Shown here piece by piece: positions 4,743 to 6,443 of a stretch of DNA of 6,443 nucleotides. This DNA comes from Synergistaceae bacterium. GTDB lineage: Bacteria > Synergistota > Synergistia > Synergistales > Synergistaceae. Numbering within the stretch: the first letter of the stretch is position 1; each line of letters starts with the position of its first letter. Under the pieces are notes generated by a model that ran no database searches, was not told the DNA's origin, and was given only the letters and a program-made list of their open reading frames with translations. The DNA lies in NCBI GenBank assembly GCA_031290815.1, contig JAISLO010000119.1, positions 1 to 6,443 on the forward strand, read 5' to 3'. The position numbers and the translations under genes are program-made.

Positions 4743-6443
4743 TCACGCCTTTGCCGTGGCCATGAGCAGCTTTATTCTGTTCAGCTGATTTACGTTGCTC
4801 ACGCTCGCGTCGTAGTCGAGGGCCAGTATGTTGACCCCCTTATAACGGCGTTTCAGTTCCTTCATGACCCCTTTGCCAGTGATGTGGTTCGGCAGACATG
4901 CGAAGGGCTGTACGCAGATCACGTTGCGGACGCCGCCCTCTATGAGCGTCATCATCTCGCCTGCGAGCAGCCAGCCCTCTCCGGCCTGATTCGCGCAGGA
5001 CACCATCGTCTCCGCCGAATCGGCCATGCGGTGGATGCCGTGAATCTCTCCGAATCGCGTCCCGCGAAGCGCATCCAGCATCGGCCGCCTCATGTACTCT
5101 ATCGCTTCGATGCCGGCGTGCCCCACGATACATGGCAGCAATCCGCCCGAGAGGCGGTTGTGACAGTAGATCGAGTCATGAAAGCAGTACAGCATGAAAT
5201 TGGCCAGGTCAGGGACGACGGCCTCGCCGCCCTCCGCCTCTATCACGTCGACCAGCCGCTCGTTTGCGTTTGCGTGATACTTTACCAGTATCTCTCCCAC
5301 GATGCCCACCCTCGGCTTTGGCGAGGGATCGATTGCCAGGTCCGAAAAGTCGCGGACCATGCCGGCGACGTCCCGTTTGAACGCCCTCCAGCTTCCTCTC
5401 GTCACGTTTTCCTTGCACCTGCGGACCCACTCTCCGTACAGAGCGTCGGCGCTCCCAGGGGCGGCCTCGTACGGCCTCGTTCGATACAGCAGCCTCATCA
5501 GCGCGTCGCCGTAGAGCATCCCGATCACGCTCCTCCACACGACCGGCGCGGGTATGGAAAATCTCTCCGCTCCGACATTGCCCTGCGCGTTGACCGCCAG
5601 AACGCGGACATCCTCGAAACCGGCGGCGTCCAGCGCCCTTCTCAGCAGCGGAACGTAGTTGCTGGCCCTGCACGCTCCTCCGGTCTGGGCATAGAGGCAG
5701 TCCGTCGTGTCTGGATCGTAATCCCCGCTCCGCAGTGCCTGGATGAACTGTCCGATTACAACCATAGCGGGATAGCAGGCGTCGTTGTTCACGTACTGCA
5801 AGCCCAGTTCGACGGCGCTCCGGTTTCCCTCGGGCAGAACCCTGAAATCGAAGCCGGCGTGCCGCATGGCGGTTTCCAAGAACTGGAAGTGATGTGGGGA
5901 GAGCGGGGGACAGAGTATCGTTCTGGCCTTGGTTTGAACCCGCCGAGCGGCCTTCGGCAGACGAGCGGTGTCCTCGGATCTGTCGTCTGAGGCTGGAGCG
6001 GTCTCGTCTTTCTTCCTCTCGCCCTTCATCCTCACCGACGCGAGCAGTGATCTGATCCTAATTCGCACCGCGCCGTTGTTCTTTCCCTCGTCGATCTTTA
6101 TCAGAGTGTGCAGCTTGCCGCGGCGCTCCAGGATCGCCGCCGTCTGGTCGGCGCTTATCGCGTCGAGCCCGCAGCCGAACGAGTTTAGCTGCACCATTTG
6201 AATATTCTTGAACTCGGGGTGAATCGCCGTCGCAGTGGCCGCCCTGTACAGGCGCGAGTGATAAGCCCACTGATCGACGACGTAGAGTTCGCCGACGCCT
6301 CCTACATCGTCCGCCCTGTGGCAGACCGAGTCCTCCGTCAGCACTGCTACTTCGTAGCCGGATATCAGCTCCGGTATGCCGTGATGAACCTCGGGGTCCA
6401 GATGGTAAGGGTGTCCGGCGAGGACGATTCCGATGCCGCCTGT
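4743..6443 (-). CDS. Acyl-CoA dehydratase activase-related protein (DUF2229/HgdB-like), C-terminal part
   Basis: The frame is open to the right edge: 566 codons are present and the N-terminal part lies outside, so a GTG at 6344 is not taken as the start. The piece opens with GIVLAGHPYHLDPEVHHGIP and continues through LTEDS, VVDQWAYHSRLYRAA and VQLNSFGCGLDA, the DUF2229-type domain (about 1-135). A charged Ala/Lys-rich linker follows (about 138-173), then an HgdB-like region with conserved cysteines in NNDACYPAM (Cys223), TGGACRASNY (Cys258), the CFHDSIYC pair (Cys420, Cys427), VSCANQAGEG (Cys483) and QPFACLPNH (Cys516). These probably bind an iron-sulfur cluster. Full-length relatives are very large (about 1,400 aa) and carry ASKHA-fold activase domains N-terminally. 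Relatives of the 2-hydroxyacyl-CoA dehydratase system use ATP-driven electron transfer, but the substrate of this large fused type is not settled. It ends in a strong terminator and converges on the acetyltransferase gene. Confidence 0.92.
   Translation of the reverse strand, partial: TGGIGIVLAGHPYHLDPEVHHGIPELISGYEVAVLTEDSVCHRADDVGGVGELYVVDQWAYHSRLYRAATATAIHPEFKNIQMVQLNSFGCGLDAISADQTAAILERRGKLHTLIKIDEGKNNGAVRIRIRSLLASVRMKGERKKDETAPASDDRSEDTARLPKAARRVQTKARTILCPPLSPHHFQFLETAMRHAGFDFRVLPEGNRSAVELGLQYVNNDACYPAMVVIGQFIQALRSGDYDPDTTDCLYAQTGGACRASNYVPLLRRALDAAGFEDVRVLAVNAQGNVGAERFSIPAPVVWRSVIGMLYGDALMRLLYRTRPYEAAPGSADALYGEWVRRCKENVTRGSWRAFKRDVAGMVRDFSDLAIDPSPKPRVGIVGEILVKYHANANERLVDVIEAEGGEAVVPDLANFMLYCFHDSIYCHNRLSGGLLPCIVGHAGIEAIEYMRRPMLDALRGTRFGEIHGIHRMADSAETMVSCANQAGEGWLLAGEMMTLIEGGVRNVICVQPFACLPNHITGKGVMKELKRRYKGVNILALDYDASVSNVNQLNRIKLLMATAKA

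Noticed and set aside
4740..5990. Long plus-strand open frame of about 416 codons opposite the activase-related gene
   Set aside because: It lies wholly inside the minus-strand gene, whose conserved motifs are unmistakable. The plus-strand product has a His/Arg/Val-rich shadow composition.

Overview
The window is a GC-rich bacterial segment with six protein-coding genes, two of them cut by the window edges, plus one long regulatory gap. No rRNA, tRNA, insertion sequence or CRISPR array is visible. The best lineage clue is the gene at the right edge, the C-terminal part of a large acyl-CoA dehydratase activase-related protein (DUF2229/HgdC-HgdB-like). Such proteins are typical of strict anaerobes, mainly Clostridia and Synergistota. 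The high GC content and signal-peptide proteins fit a Synergistota-like anaerobe, but this is an inference from gene content and not a phylogenetic result.

Layout: (1) 1-489 (+) is the end of an ABC exporter ATPase. (2) 490-715 is a short spacer with no supported gene. (3) 716-2774 (-) is a compact three-gene operon. It runs right to left as an ECF sigma factor, a membrane zinc-finger anti-sigma factor and a secreted protein of unknown function. Both junctions are 4-bp stop/start overlaps. (4) 2775-3270 is a 496-bp divergent gap. It holds a -10 element for the sigma operon, some hairpins, a candidate promoter for the rightward genes, and a 5' leader that can fold into a long closed stem. (5) 3271-4667 (+) encodes a small secreted protein followed by serine O-acetyltransferase (first step of cysteine synthesis). 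(6) 4683-4742 is a convergent terminator region with a very strong hairpin serving the leftward gene. (7) 4743-6443 (-) is the partial activase-related protein, which continues past the window.

How the parts may work together: the sigma, anti-sigma and exported-protein genes look like a cell-envelope signalling module. The anti-sigma would hold the sigma factor at the membrane and the third product would act outside the membrane. The divergent secreted protein lies next to this module and could be one of its targets, but no sigma-specific promoter pair could be established. The serine acetyltransferase and the activase-related protein are metabolic genes with no evident link to it. The most unusual signals are the structured leader at 3139-3233, with a possible Shine-Dalgarno-masking hairpin after it, and the identical 8-base element at identical spacing before both overlapping starts of the sigma operon.
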